Of a DNA stretch of 64,000 nt, positions 31,987 to 39,952 are shown one piece after another (the stretch's first letter is position 1; every line of letters begins with the position of its first letter). The stretch is from Candidatus Poribacteria bacterium (GTDB lineage: Bacteria; Poribacteria; WGA-4E; WGA-3G), in the NCBI GenBank assembly GCA_022821965.1, contig JAJECN010000015.1, forward strand, positions 304,785 to 368,784. Reading direction: 5' to 3'. Both the position numbers and the translations under genes were made by a program. The notes under the pieces were generated by a model that did no database searches, was not told the origin of the DNA, and saw nothing but the letters and a program-made list of their open reading frames with translations.

Positions 31987-34431
31987 ATGGCTATTGAATA
32001 CGCGGGAGCTTACGATGCCTCGGCAATCCCGCCGGATGTTGCCCGCGAAATTGAAATTTATGAGATTCAACTTGATCGGTTCCAAGCCGGTCAAGTGGAA
32101 GAGGCAACCTTTACTGAATTTAGACTTCGGCGCGGCGTTTACGGACAGCGCGATGATAGATCGCAGATGATCCGTGTCAAGATCCCGTTCGGCGGGCTTA
32201 CAGCGGCACAACTCGAAATGCTCGCAGATGTTGCCGAAGAATTTTCGGATAACATCATTCACATTACGACGCGTCAAGATGTGCAATATCATTACGTAGA
32301 CATCAACACCACCGCTGAATTGATGCGTCGCCTCGCAAGCGTTGACATCACAACAAAAGAAGCGTGTGGCAATGTCGTGCGAAACGTCACAGCATGCCCT
32401 CTCAGTGGTGTGTGCAATGACGAGACGTTTGATGTAACACCCTACTCTAAGGCGTTGTCAGCGTTTCTTTTGGGACACCCGGATGCGGAGAACTTTGGTC
32501 GTAAGTTCAAAATCGCATTTTCCGGATGTGAAGAACACGCGTGCGGCTTGGCAAATATGCACGACATCGGTGCGGTTGCTGCGGTTAAAGAGGTGGACGG
32601 TGAAGTCAAACGCGGCTTCAAACTCTATGTTGGCGGCGGTCTCGGTGCAGTCCCGCATCAGGCAAAAATCTTTGACGATTTCGTTCCAGCAGAAGAACTC
32701 CTCCCAATTTCACAGTCAATCTGCAGAGTCTTCACCCGTTTAGGTGAACGCAGAAATCGGAATAAGGCACGTCTGAAGTTTGTTATTGCCAAATACGGCA
32801 TTGAGGAATTCCGTAAACAGGTGCTTGAAGATCGAGAAACACTACGGCATGACCCCCGATGGACGGCATATTTGGATAATTTAGATGCCTACGATGAGAG
32901 TCCGCTCAAGGCACCGACGCAGCTCAACGGCACCACGAAACCTGAAGGGTTTGAAGAGTGGTATCAATCTAATGTGCAGTTACAGAGTCAACCCGGTTAT
33001 GCTTTTGTAACGATTACGCTGCCGCTTGGCGATATTACCGCAGATCAGACGCGTGCTTTGGCAGATATTTCGCGAAAATACGTTAAAGACACCATCCGCG
33101 CCACAGTCGAGCAGAACATCGTTCTCCGCTGGGTAACGATGACGGATTTGCCAGCACTCTATCGTGAACTGAAAGAGATCGGTCTCGGCGACCCAGGGGC
33201 AGAGTCTATGGTTGATATTACCGCTTGCCCCGGTACTGACTCCTGCAAACTCGGTGTTTCTTCTTCACGGGGTCTGGCAGCGCACCTGAGAAGCCATTTC
33301 ATTGAAGCCGGTGTGCAGAATGAAATCAAAGACTTTCGGATTAAGATTAGCGGATGTCCTAACTCATGCGGACAGCACCACATCGCGAATATCGGCTTCT
33401 TCGGTTCCTCGCGCCGAATGGGTACACGTTCTGCGCCCTTCTATCAGGTCCTACTCGGTGGACACATGGTTGAAAACGCCAGTTCTTATGGACTTGCCAC
33501 TGGAAGAATCCACGGCAAATATATTCCGGCGTTCATCGAGGAACTAACTGGTAAGTACACGGCGGAACGAAATGAGGAGGAATCCTTTACCGATTACGTC
33601 GCACGGCTCGGTAAAGCGGAAATCAAAAATATCTTGTCCCAGTACGATCAAATTCCGTCCTACGAGGAAGCACCGGAATTCTATGTAGACACTGGCGACA
33701 CGAAAGATTACCAACTCAAAACCGGTGTCGGTGAGTGTGCTGGAGAGGTAATCGCACTTGTCTCCATGAAGTTGGAAGAAGCAGACCGCCTCATCTACGA
33801 ATCCGGGTTGAACTTGGAGAAGGGTGAATATCAGGATTCCGCGGAGTTGGCTTTTGATGCGATGATCAGAGCCGCAGACGGACTCTTGACGACGGTAGGT
33901 CTGCAGTATATCGACGACGCTACCACCGTTGAGGCATTCCGCACCCATTTCTTTGAACCCGGTAACTTCTTCCCCGGTTACGGCGCACACATCTTCAAGG
34001 CAACGGAAGAAGATGCTTCTACGTTTGACCATGAATTGGCACACCGTCGCGTTGAAGAAGCGACGCTCTTCGTCGAAGAATCGCATAATGTCTACGGACG
34101 GATGCGTATCAAGCAAGAGGAAGAAGAAAAGAGCCGTCGTAAAACACGTCGCTCGCGACCCGCACGGAAACCGAAGGTTGTCAAGGAGACGAAACCCGTT
34201 GAGGAAATCGTGGATAGCCTCGACCTCAAAGGTGTCGCCTGCCCGTTCAACTATGTCCAAGCAAAAGTCCGCTTGGAAACGATGGACCTCGGTCAACTCC
34301 TTGAAGTCACCATTGACGATGGTGAACCGATTGAAAATGTACCGAAGAGCCTTACCAATGATGGGCATGAGGTCGTTGACACCAAGAAGGTCGGAAAACA
34401 CTACCGCCTTACCATTCGGAAAGGTGAGTAA
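31987..34431 (+). CDS. Siroheme sulfite/nitrite reductase fused to HEPN-like and TusA-like domains
   Basis: An 814-residue protein. Residues about 1-550 are a two-half siroheme reductase, which makes sulfide from sulfite (or ammonia from nitrite). The second half has the standard cluster ligands, Cys414-x5-Cys420 and Cys457-x3-Cys461. The first half also carries paired cysteines (Cys137-x5-Cys143, Cys181-x4-Cys186), where most homologues have none. Residues about 580-700 are a helical HEPN-like bundle. After a basic linker (RRKTRRSRPARK), residues about 740-814 form a TusA-like domain (DLKGVACPFNY, Cys752), the family that passes persulfide sulfur; its usual CPxP reads CPFN. AAGGAGTACAGG precedes the ATG. 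The fusion with a sulfur-relay domain and the E1 gene downstream favour sulfite over nitrite. Confidence 0.88.
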   Translation: MAIEYAGAYDASAIPPDVAREIEIYEIQLDRFQAGQVEEATFTEFRLRRGVYGQRDDRSQMIRVKIPFGGLTAAQLEMLADVAEEFSDNIIHITTRQDVQYHYVDINTTAELMRRLASVDITTKEACGNVVRNVTACPLSGVCNDETFDVTPYSKALSAFLLGHPDAENFGRKFKIAFSGCEEHACGLANMHDIGAVAAVKEVDGEVKRGFKLYVGGGLGAVPHQAKIFDDFVPAEELLPISQSICRVFTRLGERRNRNKARLKFVIAKYGIEEFRKQVLEDRETLRHDPRWTAYLDNLDAYDESPLKAPTQLNGTTKPEGFEEWYQSNVQLQSQPGYAFVTITLPLGDITADQTRALADISRKYVKDTIRATVEQNIVLRWVTMTDLPALYRELKEIGLGDPGAESMVDITACPGTDSCKLGVSSSRGLAAHLRSHFIEAGVQNEIKDFRIKISGCPNSCGQHHIANIGFFGSSRRMGTRSAPFYQVLLGGHMVENASSYGLATGRIHGKYIPAFIEELTGKYTAERNEEESFTDYVARLGKAEIKNILSQYDQIPSYEEAPEFYVDTGDTKDYQLKTGVGECAGEVIALVSMKLEEADRLIYESGLNLEKGEYQDSAELAFDAMIRAADGLLTTVGLQYIDDATTVEAFRTHFFEPGNFFPGYGAHIFKATEEDASTFDHELAHRRVEEATLFVEESHNVYGRMRIKQEEEEKSRRKTRRSRPARKPKVVKETKPVEEIVDSLDLKGVACPFNYVQAKVRLETMDLGQLLEVTIDDGEPIENVPKSLTNDGHEVVDTKKVGKHYRLTIRKGE

Positions 34432-34472
34432 GGTTTAAGATCGCTATTCATCGAAACTAAGTTTCACACAAA

Positions 34473-34522
34473 AGCGGTTGCCGCCCGCGCCCGAGACGGG
34501 CAGGGCAGGCAATCGCTTTTTT
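34473..34522 (+). terminator. Intrinsic terminator after the reductase gene
   Basis: AGCGGTTGCC pairs with GGCAATCGCT (one G-U), with an inner GCCCG/CGGGC stem, followed by TTTTTT. It separates the reductase from the downstream genes, so they are transcribed on their own. Confidence 0.8.
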
Positions 34523-34576
34523 ATACATCAGAGAACGCGCGAAAACTTATTGGTTGCAATACAAGGAGGCGCACTT

Positions 34577-34954
34577 ATGAGAAAAATGCGAACCTTGCGG
34601 GAGTACCTCATCGAGCGTCTTGGCGACAAGGAGAGGGCGATTGGCTACCTCCAAGCAATTCTCGACGATTACTATATCTGCGGGGGAGCTGCTGTGGTCA
34701 AGGATGCCCTTGAAACCGTTGTTAAAGCACAAGGTGGCGTTTCTAAAGTTGCCAAGCAGATTGATATGGATCCACAACTTCTTTCAAAGGTGCTATCCAA
34801 GGAAGATACGCCGCTTATTGACGCACTTGGAATCGTTCTTAAAGCACTCGGTTGTCAACTTTCAATCAAGCCGTTAGAAACCGAAAACCCTAACCTCGAA
34901 GCTGATCCTTTACAAACGGCACATGTAGCAGCGGAGCCAACCGCTTCACAATAA
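34577..34954 (+). CDS. HTH antitoxin-like DNA-binding protein (HigA/prophage-antidote type)
   Basis: A 125-residue protein. Residues about 25-95 match the addiction-module antidote family: AIGYLQAILDD followed by VVKAQGGVSKVAKQIDMDPQLLSKVLS, a helix-turn-helix, then ALGIVLKALGCQLSIKP. The C-terminal 25 residues are a disordered acidic tail. AAGGAGG lies 7 bases before the ATG at 34577, which is preferred over a longer frame starting at 34478 inside the terminator. These antidotes normally sit next to a RelE-type toxin; none is seen on either side. It could be an orphan or a local regulator of the sulfur cluster. Confidence 0.8.
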   Translation: MRKMRTLREYLIERLGDKERAIGYLQAILDDYYICGGAAVVKDALETVVKAQGGVSKVAKQIDMDPQLLSKVLSKEDTPLIDALGIVLKALGCQLSIKPLETENPNLEADPLQTAHVAAEPTASQ

Positions 34955-34957
34955 AAA

Positions 34958-34986
34958 TTGACTTTTCCGAAAACTTGCAGTATAAT
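34958..34986 (+). promoter_or_regulatory. Promoter of the 81-residue / unknown / E1 gene group
   Basis: TTGACT (34958-34963), 17-base spacer, TATAAT (34981-34986). It starts immediately after the stop of the HTH gene. Transcription would begin about 50 bases before the ATG at 35045 and probably runs through the E1 gene. Confidence 0.7.
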
Positions 34987-35044
34987 AAAGAAGCAGTCGA
35001 TTAAACTAAAGACACCGAAACGCAATACACTTACGGAGAAATAG

Positions 35045-35290
35045 ATGGCAACAATCGTTAAACATAAAGAGACTGGCAAACGTTACTGTCTGCTCGGTGC
35101 GGGTTTTGGAGTCTTTCAGTCCTCGAAACCGAACGTCTTTCTCGGAAATTTGATGGCTGATGTGGAAGAAGGCGAGTACGCATTAGTTTGCGTCTGTAAT
35201 AGCAAAGGGGAGATTTTTTGGTTAGAGGCGACGCAGGTTACTGTTGTCAGTATTGATGGTCAAAACATCCAAGAACTCGCAGCGGAATAG
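35045..35290 (+). CDS. Small conserved-looking protein of the sulfur cluster
   Basis: An 81-residue protein I do not recognise. It begins MATIVKHKETGKRYCLLGAGFG and continues with alternating strand-like stretches (EGEYALVCVCNSKGEIFWLEATQVTVVSIDG), so a small beta barrel is likely. Three cysteines are present (RYC, VCVC). There is no signal peptide and no C-terminal Gly-Gly. TTACGGAGAAATAG precedes the ATG. A near-consensus promoter upstream and the short distance (71 bases) to the next gene suggest it opens the operon that ends with the E1 enzyme. Confidence 0.75.
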   Translation: MATIVKHKETGKRYCLLGAGFGVFQSSKPNVFLGNLMADVEEGEYALVCVCNSKGEIFWLEATQVTVVSIDGQNIQELAAE

Positions 35291-35361
35291 ATAATTTTCT
35301 TATAAGGATTGGCACTCTAACTTTCTTGTTATTCACTCACGAAAGGAAATTTTTTAGCAGA

Positions 35362-35940
35362 ATGGATCTACAACAGATTAACGTCAAGGTTTTCGCAACC
35401 GAAGATAGCAAAATTAACTATACCAACTTCATCAAAGTCTTTAACCGCTGGATGGAGGAGGCTGATTCAGATGACTATCTGAACTACGCCGATTATTCTC
35501 ATGTTGATGCCGGACCGGGTGTATTGTTGATTTTGAAGCAAGCCAACTATAGTATCGACAATGCTTACCATGAGCACGGTTTCCTCTACAACCGCAAGCA
35601 TGCAGTCGAAGGTGATAACGCTGATAAGATTCGCCAAGCACTCACAGAGGTGCTCTCCAAATGCGAACAGCTCGAGGCATCAGCGGAGTTGGAAAATGCA
35701 GTGCATTTCAGCGGCGCAAACCTCTTGTTTATGATAAATAACCGCCATATCGCACCGAATACACCGGAAGTTGCTGCATCCGTTGAGGCAGACCTGACAC
35801 CTGTCCTGCAACAGATGTACGGCGATAGCGATTTCACAGTGGAACGCACCTCCGAAGACGCACGCGAACGCTTCGCGCTACGAATCTCCGCGAATTCGGA
35901 TAAACCGATTTCAGAACTCCTCTCCAATCTCGGAGGCTAA
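35362..35940 (+). CDS. Uncharacterised protein ending in Gly-Gly, directly upstream of the E1 enzyme
   Basis: A 192-residue protein, cytoplasmic and without a known domain that I can name. Readable segments are INYTNFIKVFNRWMEE, YADYSHVDAGPGVLLI, YSIDNAYHEHGFLYNRK and INNRHIAPNT; I recall similar hypothetical proteins in several phyla. The C-terminus is SELLSNLGG. A terminal Gly-Gly is the mark of ThiS/MoaD/CysO-type sulfur carriers, which the E1 enzyme encoded next would activate. However, the two Gly codons (GGA GGC, 35932-35937) are also the GGAGG ribosome site of that gene. The ATG at 35362 has a weak site; a TTG at 35326 is an alternative. Confidence 0.75.
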   Translation: MDLQQINVKVFATEDSKINYTNFIKVFNRWMEEADSDDYLNYADYSHVDAGPGVLLILKQANYSIDNAYHEHGFLYNRKHAVEGDNADKIRQALTEVLSKCEQLEASAELENAVHFSGANLLFMINNRHIAPNTPEVAASVEADLTPVLQQMYGDSDFTVERTSEDARERFALRISANSDKPISELLSNLGG

Positions 35941-35941
35941 G

Positions 35942-36748
35942 ATGTTTAACTTCAGCAACGAACAGATTGAGCGCTATAGCCGACATATTATCCTCAAAGA
36001 GGTCGGTGGGATGGGGCAGACGAAGCTGCTGGAATCAAAAGTGCTGCTCATCGGTGCAGGAGGGCTTGGTTCTCCTGTTGGAGTTTATCTCGCAGCAGCT
36101 GGGGTTGGCACACTCGGCATTATTGACGACGATGTCGTTGATCTCAGCAATTTGCAACGCCAAATCTTGCACGGCACGAGTGACATCGGCATCCCGAAAA
36201 CGAAATCCGCAGAAGCCAGTATCGCAGAGATGAATCCCGATGTCAAGGTGGTTTCTTACAATGAACGCCTCACCTCGGAAAACGCCTTACAGATTCTGGA
36301 ACAATACGATCTGATTGTAGACGGGTGTGACAACATACCAACGCGTTACTTACTCAATGACGCATCCGTTATGTTAGGCAAACCGGTTGTGCATGGCAGC
36401 ATCTTCCAATTTGAAGGACGGGTGACTGTCCTCTATCCGGGCAAGGGACCCTGTTATCGATGCATCTATCCCGATCCACCACCACCCGGAATGGTCCCGA
36501 CCTGTCAAGAGGCAGGCGTTTTTGGGGTGTTGCCCGGTATTATTGGAACGATTCAAGCCGTTGAAGCGATTAAAGTCCTACTGGACATCGGCGACCCGTT
36601 AATCGGAAGCCTTCTGATTTTCGACGCGTTATCGATGGATTTCAAGCGACTGAAACTTCGTCGAGATAGAAACTGCCCGATGTGTGGTGAAAATCCGACA
36701 ATCCACGAGTTAATTGATTACGAAGAATTCTGTCAGGTTCAGTGGTAA
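35942..36748 (+). CDS. MoeB/ThiF/HesA-family E1-like adenylyltransferase
   Basis: A 268-residue E1-like enzyme, which adenylates the C-terminal glycine of sulfur-carrier proteins. It has the FSNEQIERYSRHI start, the nucleotide-binding GAGGLGSP, DDDVVDLSNLQRQ, the IVDGCDN motif, PTCQEAGVFGVLPG with the family's catalytic-type Cys, and the zinc pairs CYRC and CPMC. It has no C-terminal rhodanese domain, so a separate sulfur source is needed; the TusA-like domain of the reductase upstream could supply it. The ATG is 1 base after the upstream stop and uses GGAGG inside that gene. No ThiS or MoaD gene is seen in the window. Confidence 0.95.
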   Translation: MFNFSNEQIERYSRHIILKEVGGMGQTKLLESKVLLIGAGGLGSPVGVYLAAAGVGTLGIIDDDVVDLSNLQRQILHGTSDIGIPKTKSAEASIAEMNPDVKVVSYNERLTSENALQILEQYDLIVDGCDNIPTRYLLNDASVMLGKPVVHGSIFQFEGRVTVLYPGKGPCYRCIYPDPPPPGMVPTCQEAGVFGVLPGIIGTIQAVEAIKVLLDIGDPLIGSLLIFDALSMDFKRLKLRRDRNCPMCGENPTIHELIDYEEFCQVQW

Positions 36749-36764
36749 GCCAACGACTTTTGTT

Positions 36765-36789
36765 GTAGGGCGAGGTTTCCGGGCCTCGC
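36765..36789. repeat. GTAGG-type intergenic palindrome
   Basis: GTAGG followed by GCGAGG (36770-36775) pairing with CCTCGC (36784-36789), loop TTTCCGGG. It lies between the convergent E1 and SDR genes. Confidence 0.5.
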
Positions 36790-36828
36790 TCTTGCCTGTT
36801 TGTGTCAAAATTTTTTAACCTAACCCTG

Positions 36829-37590
36829 CTATTCCAAAACTGCCCGCCGGACTGACGAATCAATGAATAGCGAATCGCCACCATCAATCGTCAATTCCAA
36901 TCCTGTAACCCACGCCGCCTCGTCTGAGCAGAGCCATAGTGCTGCATAAGCCACATCAATCGGGTTACCGAGCCGTTCCAGTTGTGTCGCTGCAGGAGCG
37001 ATTTCTCCATCTGGCAACGGATCCCAAATAATACCTGGGGATAACGCGTGGACGCGAATGTTTTTATCATACAGCTCTTTCGCGAGATTTTTTGCTGCCG
37101 CCACCATTCCTGCTTTCGCGACGGCATAAGCACTGTTTGCGTCTTGTCTCACCCGTTCACCCGCAGAAATCGTGATAAGACATCCACCGCCACGCGTCTC
37201 TAAAATCGGAACAAGTCGGCGTACAGGGTTGAACAACGTTTGCAAGTTGTTTTGTAACGCGCCATCCCAATACGCTACTTCCATCGTGGTAATATCGTGT
37301 TCGGTTGAGAAGAACCCACCCGCTGCATGGATAAGGCAATCAACACCACCAAACGTCGCTACGGCAGCGTCAACCAGGGCATCTACCTGTGCTGCGCCCA
37401 TTAGATCTGTCTGATGCGTTAGCACATCACCACCGTTGGCACGGATACGTTCCGCTGTTTCGTCCATTGTTTCTGTTGTGCGTGCAGCGAGCACTACTTT
37501 TGCCCCTTCTTGGGCAAAAAGCAAGGCAGTCGCACGGCTCATGTTTGATCCGGCACCAGCGAATAACGCAACCTTATCTTTCAATCGCAT
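36829..37590 (-). CDS. Short-chain dehydrogenase/reductase
   Basis: A 253-residue classical SDR. The cofactor motif reads VALFAGAGSNMSRA, a variant of TGxxxGxG. The catalytic residues are Ser in ITISAG and the pair in SAYAVAKAG (YxxxK). The final segment DEAAWVTGLELTIDGG is typical. AAAGGAAATCAAAA precedes the ATG at 37590; the longer frame to 37629 has no site. It is 49 bases downstream of the aminotransferase gene on the same strand. Substrate unknown. Confidence 0.92.
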   Translation of the reverse strand: MRLKDKVALFAGAGSNMSRATALLFAQEGAKVVLAARTTETMDETAERIRANGGDVLTHQTDLMGAAQVDALVDAAVATFGGVDCLIHAAGGFFSTEHDITTMEVAYWDGALQNNLQTLFNPVRRLVPILETRGGGCLITISAGERVRQDANSAYAVAKAGMVAAAKNLAKELYDKNIRVHALSPGIIWDPLPDGEIAPAATQLERLGNPIDVAYAALWLCSDEAAWVTGLELTIDGGDSLFIDSSVRRAVLE

Positions 37591-37639
37591 TTTTGATTTC
37601 CTTTCTGGGGTATTATCTTGTAAACACACCGGTTGAAGA

Positions 37640-38977
37640 CTATAAATTTTCTTGGCTATAGGCTATTGCCGATTTCATATATTTCAACGCCGCGTGAATC
37701 TGAGGCAGCTCCTCAAACCCGTAGGATATACGTAACTGCTGCCTCCCTACCTCAACCATATCGCCGCTTGGATGGACACAGTGTTCACCGGGGATGTAAA
37801 TCACCTTCGGATGTTGGGAATCTGAAGGACCATCGAAGGCTTCCCGTCCAGTTGTTCGCGTCAAGAACTTGAAAAAGTCGGAAGTCGAACCCGTCGCGAC
37901 ATTCGCTAATGTCAAATAGAAGTAGAATCCCGCACTTCCGCCTCGGCACTCTTGAAGGTTATCACCCAGTAACTCAGCCATCCATATTTTGACCTGTTTC
38001 GCCTTTTGCTCGTATCCGCTATTTACCTTCTCAATTTGTGCTTCGATACCGTGGTCAAGCAAGTAGCTTGCGATCTCCTGATTGATTAAAGGCGCGCTAA
38101 AGCCGATGTCGCTTGTGCGTTGGATGATACTGTCGAGAAATCGACCTGTAGAACCGATGAGATAGCCGATGCGCAATCCAGGGGCGAGAATCTTTGACAG
38201 CGTACCAACCTCATACACGATCCCAAGTGTATCATAGCATAAAGCGGACTCCAAAGGTTCAACACTGCTATCATGTACAAGATCACTATAGGCGTTGTCA
38301 AAAAAGAGTGGGATTTTCTGTCCAATTTCGTGCGATAAACCCGTGACGATATTGACCAATTCTCTCTTGCGATTGTTGGAAAGGATTGTGCAGGTTGGAT
38401 TGTTAACCGTCACCACATAGAAGAAACGGATGGCTTCTCTTTTGTCACCGAGGACTGCAAGTTTTGACTTCAAGAGTTCAGTATCAAGTCCTTCATCATC
38501 TTCAGGTATCGCGATAACACTGAAACCTTTCCGCTCTAAGTCGTTGCAGTAGATATAATACATCGGATCTGCGGTAACCACAATGCCAGTAGGAAGAAGG
38601 TGGGTGATGCTCTCCAATAGACTCGTCGCGCCGTTCGCACCAATAACAATATCTCGGTTGTTTAGGGTCTGTTCGGTTATACTACCAATCCGGTTTTCAA
38701 TATAGAATCTTCTAAGGGATTCGATAAGGTTTGGCGAACCTTGTGCACCACCGTAATTAAGAGAAGCGCGGTACTTTTGGGGTTGAGCGAGAACGCTTTC
38801 GCAGGCAAGTTGAATCTGTTGGTGAGGAATCGTCTGTTCATTGACATATCCAACGCCGAGATTGATGTCGCGTCCATCTCGAAAACCGATAGCAAAATCT
38901 GTCATTAACCGGTTAACAGGGGAAGGTATACTTGAGGCTCTGCCGTATTCAGAAAGTAGGACATCGCGAATCTTCAT
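37640..38977 (-). CDS. PLP-dependent aminotransferase, class I/II
   Basis: A 445-residue fold-type I aminotransferase. Visible positions include YGGAQGSPNLIESLRRF near the N-terminus, IVIGANGATSLLE, FYVVTVNNPTC with the Asn-Pro pair, FFDNAYSDLV with the PLP Asp/Tyr, the lysine loop GTLSKILAPGLRIGY and a C-terminal Arg region QQLRISYGF. The sequence is close to the MocR-free, valine-pyruvate/AAT-like group; the amino donor cannot be read. It is preceded on the same strand by the TIGR01777 gene, 48 bases away. Confidence 0.92.
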   Translation of the reverse strand: MKIRDVLLSEYGRASSIPSPVNRLMTDFAIGFRDGRDINLGVGYVNEQTIPHQQIQLACESVLAQPQKYRASLNYGGAQGSPNLIESLRRFYIENRIGSITEQTLNNRDIVIGANGATSLLESITHLLPTGIVVTADPMYYIYCNDLERKGFSVIAIPEDDEGLDTELLKSKLAVLGDKREAIRFFYVVTVNNPTCTILSNNRKRELVNIVTGLSHEIGQKIPLFFDNAYSDLVHDSSVEPLESALCYDTLGIVYEVGTLSKILAPGLRIGYLIGSTGRFLDSIIQRTSDIGFSAPLINQEIASYLLDHGIEAQIEKVNSGYEQKAKQVKIWMAELLGDNLQECRGGSAGFYFYLTLANVATGSTSDFFKFLTRTTGREAFDGPSDSQHPKVIYIPGEHCVHPSGDMVEVGRQQLRISYGFEELPQIHAALKYMKSAIAYSQENL

Positions 38978-39025
38978 ATTTCGTTTGGATTCCGCGTTAC
39001 GGGGTGAATTTCAATATCCGCGCGT

Positions 39026-39934
39026 CTATAGCAAATCTCTCAAAGCCGGCTCAAGTGTTCGATAGCGAAAGTCATAGCCGCTGACTTCCGTCTTTTCTGG
39101 AAGCACATTCTGACTTAGTAAAACGAAATCCGCAAATTCACCCATCATTAATCTCAAGCCGAATTTTGGGACTGGAAACAGCGTTGGCCGGCGCAACACT
39201 GACCCAAGCGTTTTCGTAAACTCCGTGTTCCTAACTGGAACAGGTGCTGTCGCGTTTAACGGACCGCTAATCTCACCATTTTCTAAAGCGTGCAGTACGA
39301 TACCTACCACATCGTCAACATGAATCCAAGACATCCACTGTTGACCACTGCCGAGTATGCCGCCGACTCCCATTTTAAAGGGTAAGAGAACCTGTGCTAA
39401 TAACCCACCACCTAATCCAAGCACAAGCCCAATACGAACCATGACCACCCGAATCCCAAACGCAATTGCCTTTTGTGCTTCTGCTTCCCACTCTTGACAG
39501 ACTTCGGCGAGAAAATCGGTGCCAGCAGGTGACACCTCTGTAAAGTGTTCGTCACCACTGCCTCCATAATATCCAATTGCAGAGGCACAGACCAGCACGT
39601 CAGGCTTTGTATCTACTTCTTCAAACGAGGTAACAAGATTACGTGTAGAAAGAACTCGGCTGTCCCGTATCCGTCGCTTTTTTTCAGTGTTCCACCTACC
39701 TGCAATAGTTTCACCTGCTAAATGAACTACCGCGTTTACATCTGATGTCGCTTCCGAAGGAAGTTTTTCAGTTTCAGGAGTCCAACCGTAGAACTCTCTT
39801 GCCCATTTTAATTTAGTTTGGGCACGTGTTGCGTTTCGAGATAACACGCGCACCGTATCACCCTGTTGGTGGAGAGCAGTGCAGACCCGAGTGCCGATGA
39901 ACCCAGTGCCGCCGGTGACTAATACATTTGCCAT
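39026..39934 (-). CDS. TIGR01777-family epimerase-like protein (YfcH/SulA type)
   Basis: A 302-residue atypical SDR. It has VLVTGGTGFIGTRV, VVHLAGETIAGRWN with the characteristic GExIA-RW motif of the family, IRDSRVLSTRNL, CASAIGYYGGSGDE with Tyr, and the DUF1731-like C-terminal end. Members are conserved across bacteria and linked loosely to cell division or envelope, but the reaction is unknown. It is followed 48 bases later by the aminotransferase gene and is 18 bases downstream of the HAD gene, so the set of four minus-strand genes may be one operon. Confidence 0.93.
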   Translation of the reverse strand: MANVLVTGGTGFIGTRVCTALHQQGDTVRVLSRNATRAQTKLKWAREFYGWTPETEKLPSEATSDVNAVVHLAGETIAGRWNTEKKRRIRDSRVLSTRNLVTSFEEVDTKPDVLVCASAIGYYGGSGDEHFTEVSPAGTDFLAEVCQEWEAEAQKAIAFGIRVVMVRIGLVLGLGGGLLAQVLLPFKMGVGGILGSGQQWMSWIHVDDVVGIVLHALENGEISGPLNATAPVPVRNTEFTKTLGSVLRRPTLFPVPKFGLRLMMGEFADFVLLSQNVLPEKTEVSGYDFRYRTLEPALRDLL

Positions 39935-39952
39935 TTTTCCCCCTGGTGTTCC

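Noticed and set aside
33544-34401. A 285-codon minus-strand frame inside the reductase gene
   Set aside because: It lies wholly antisense to a gene with clear domains, has no ribosome site and matches nothing recognisable.
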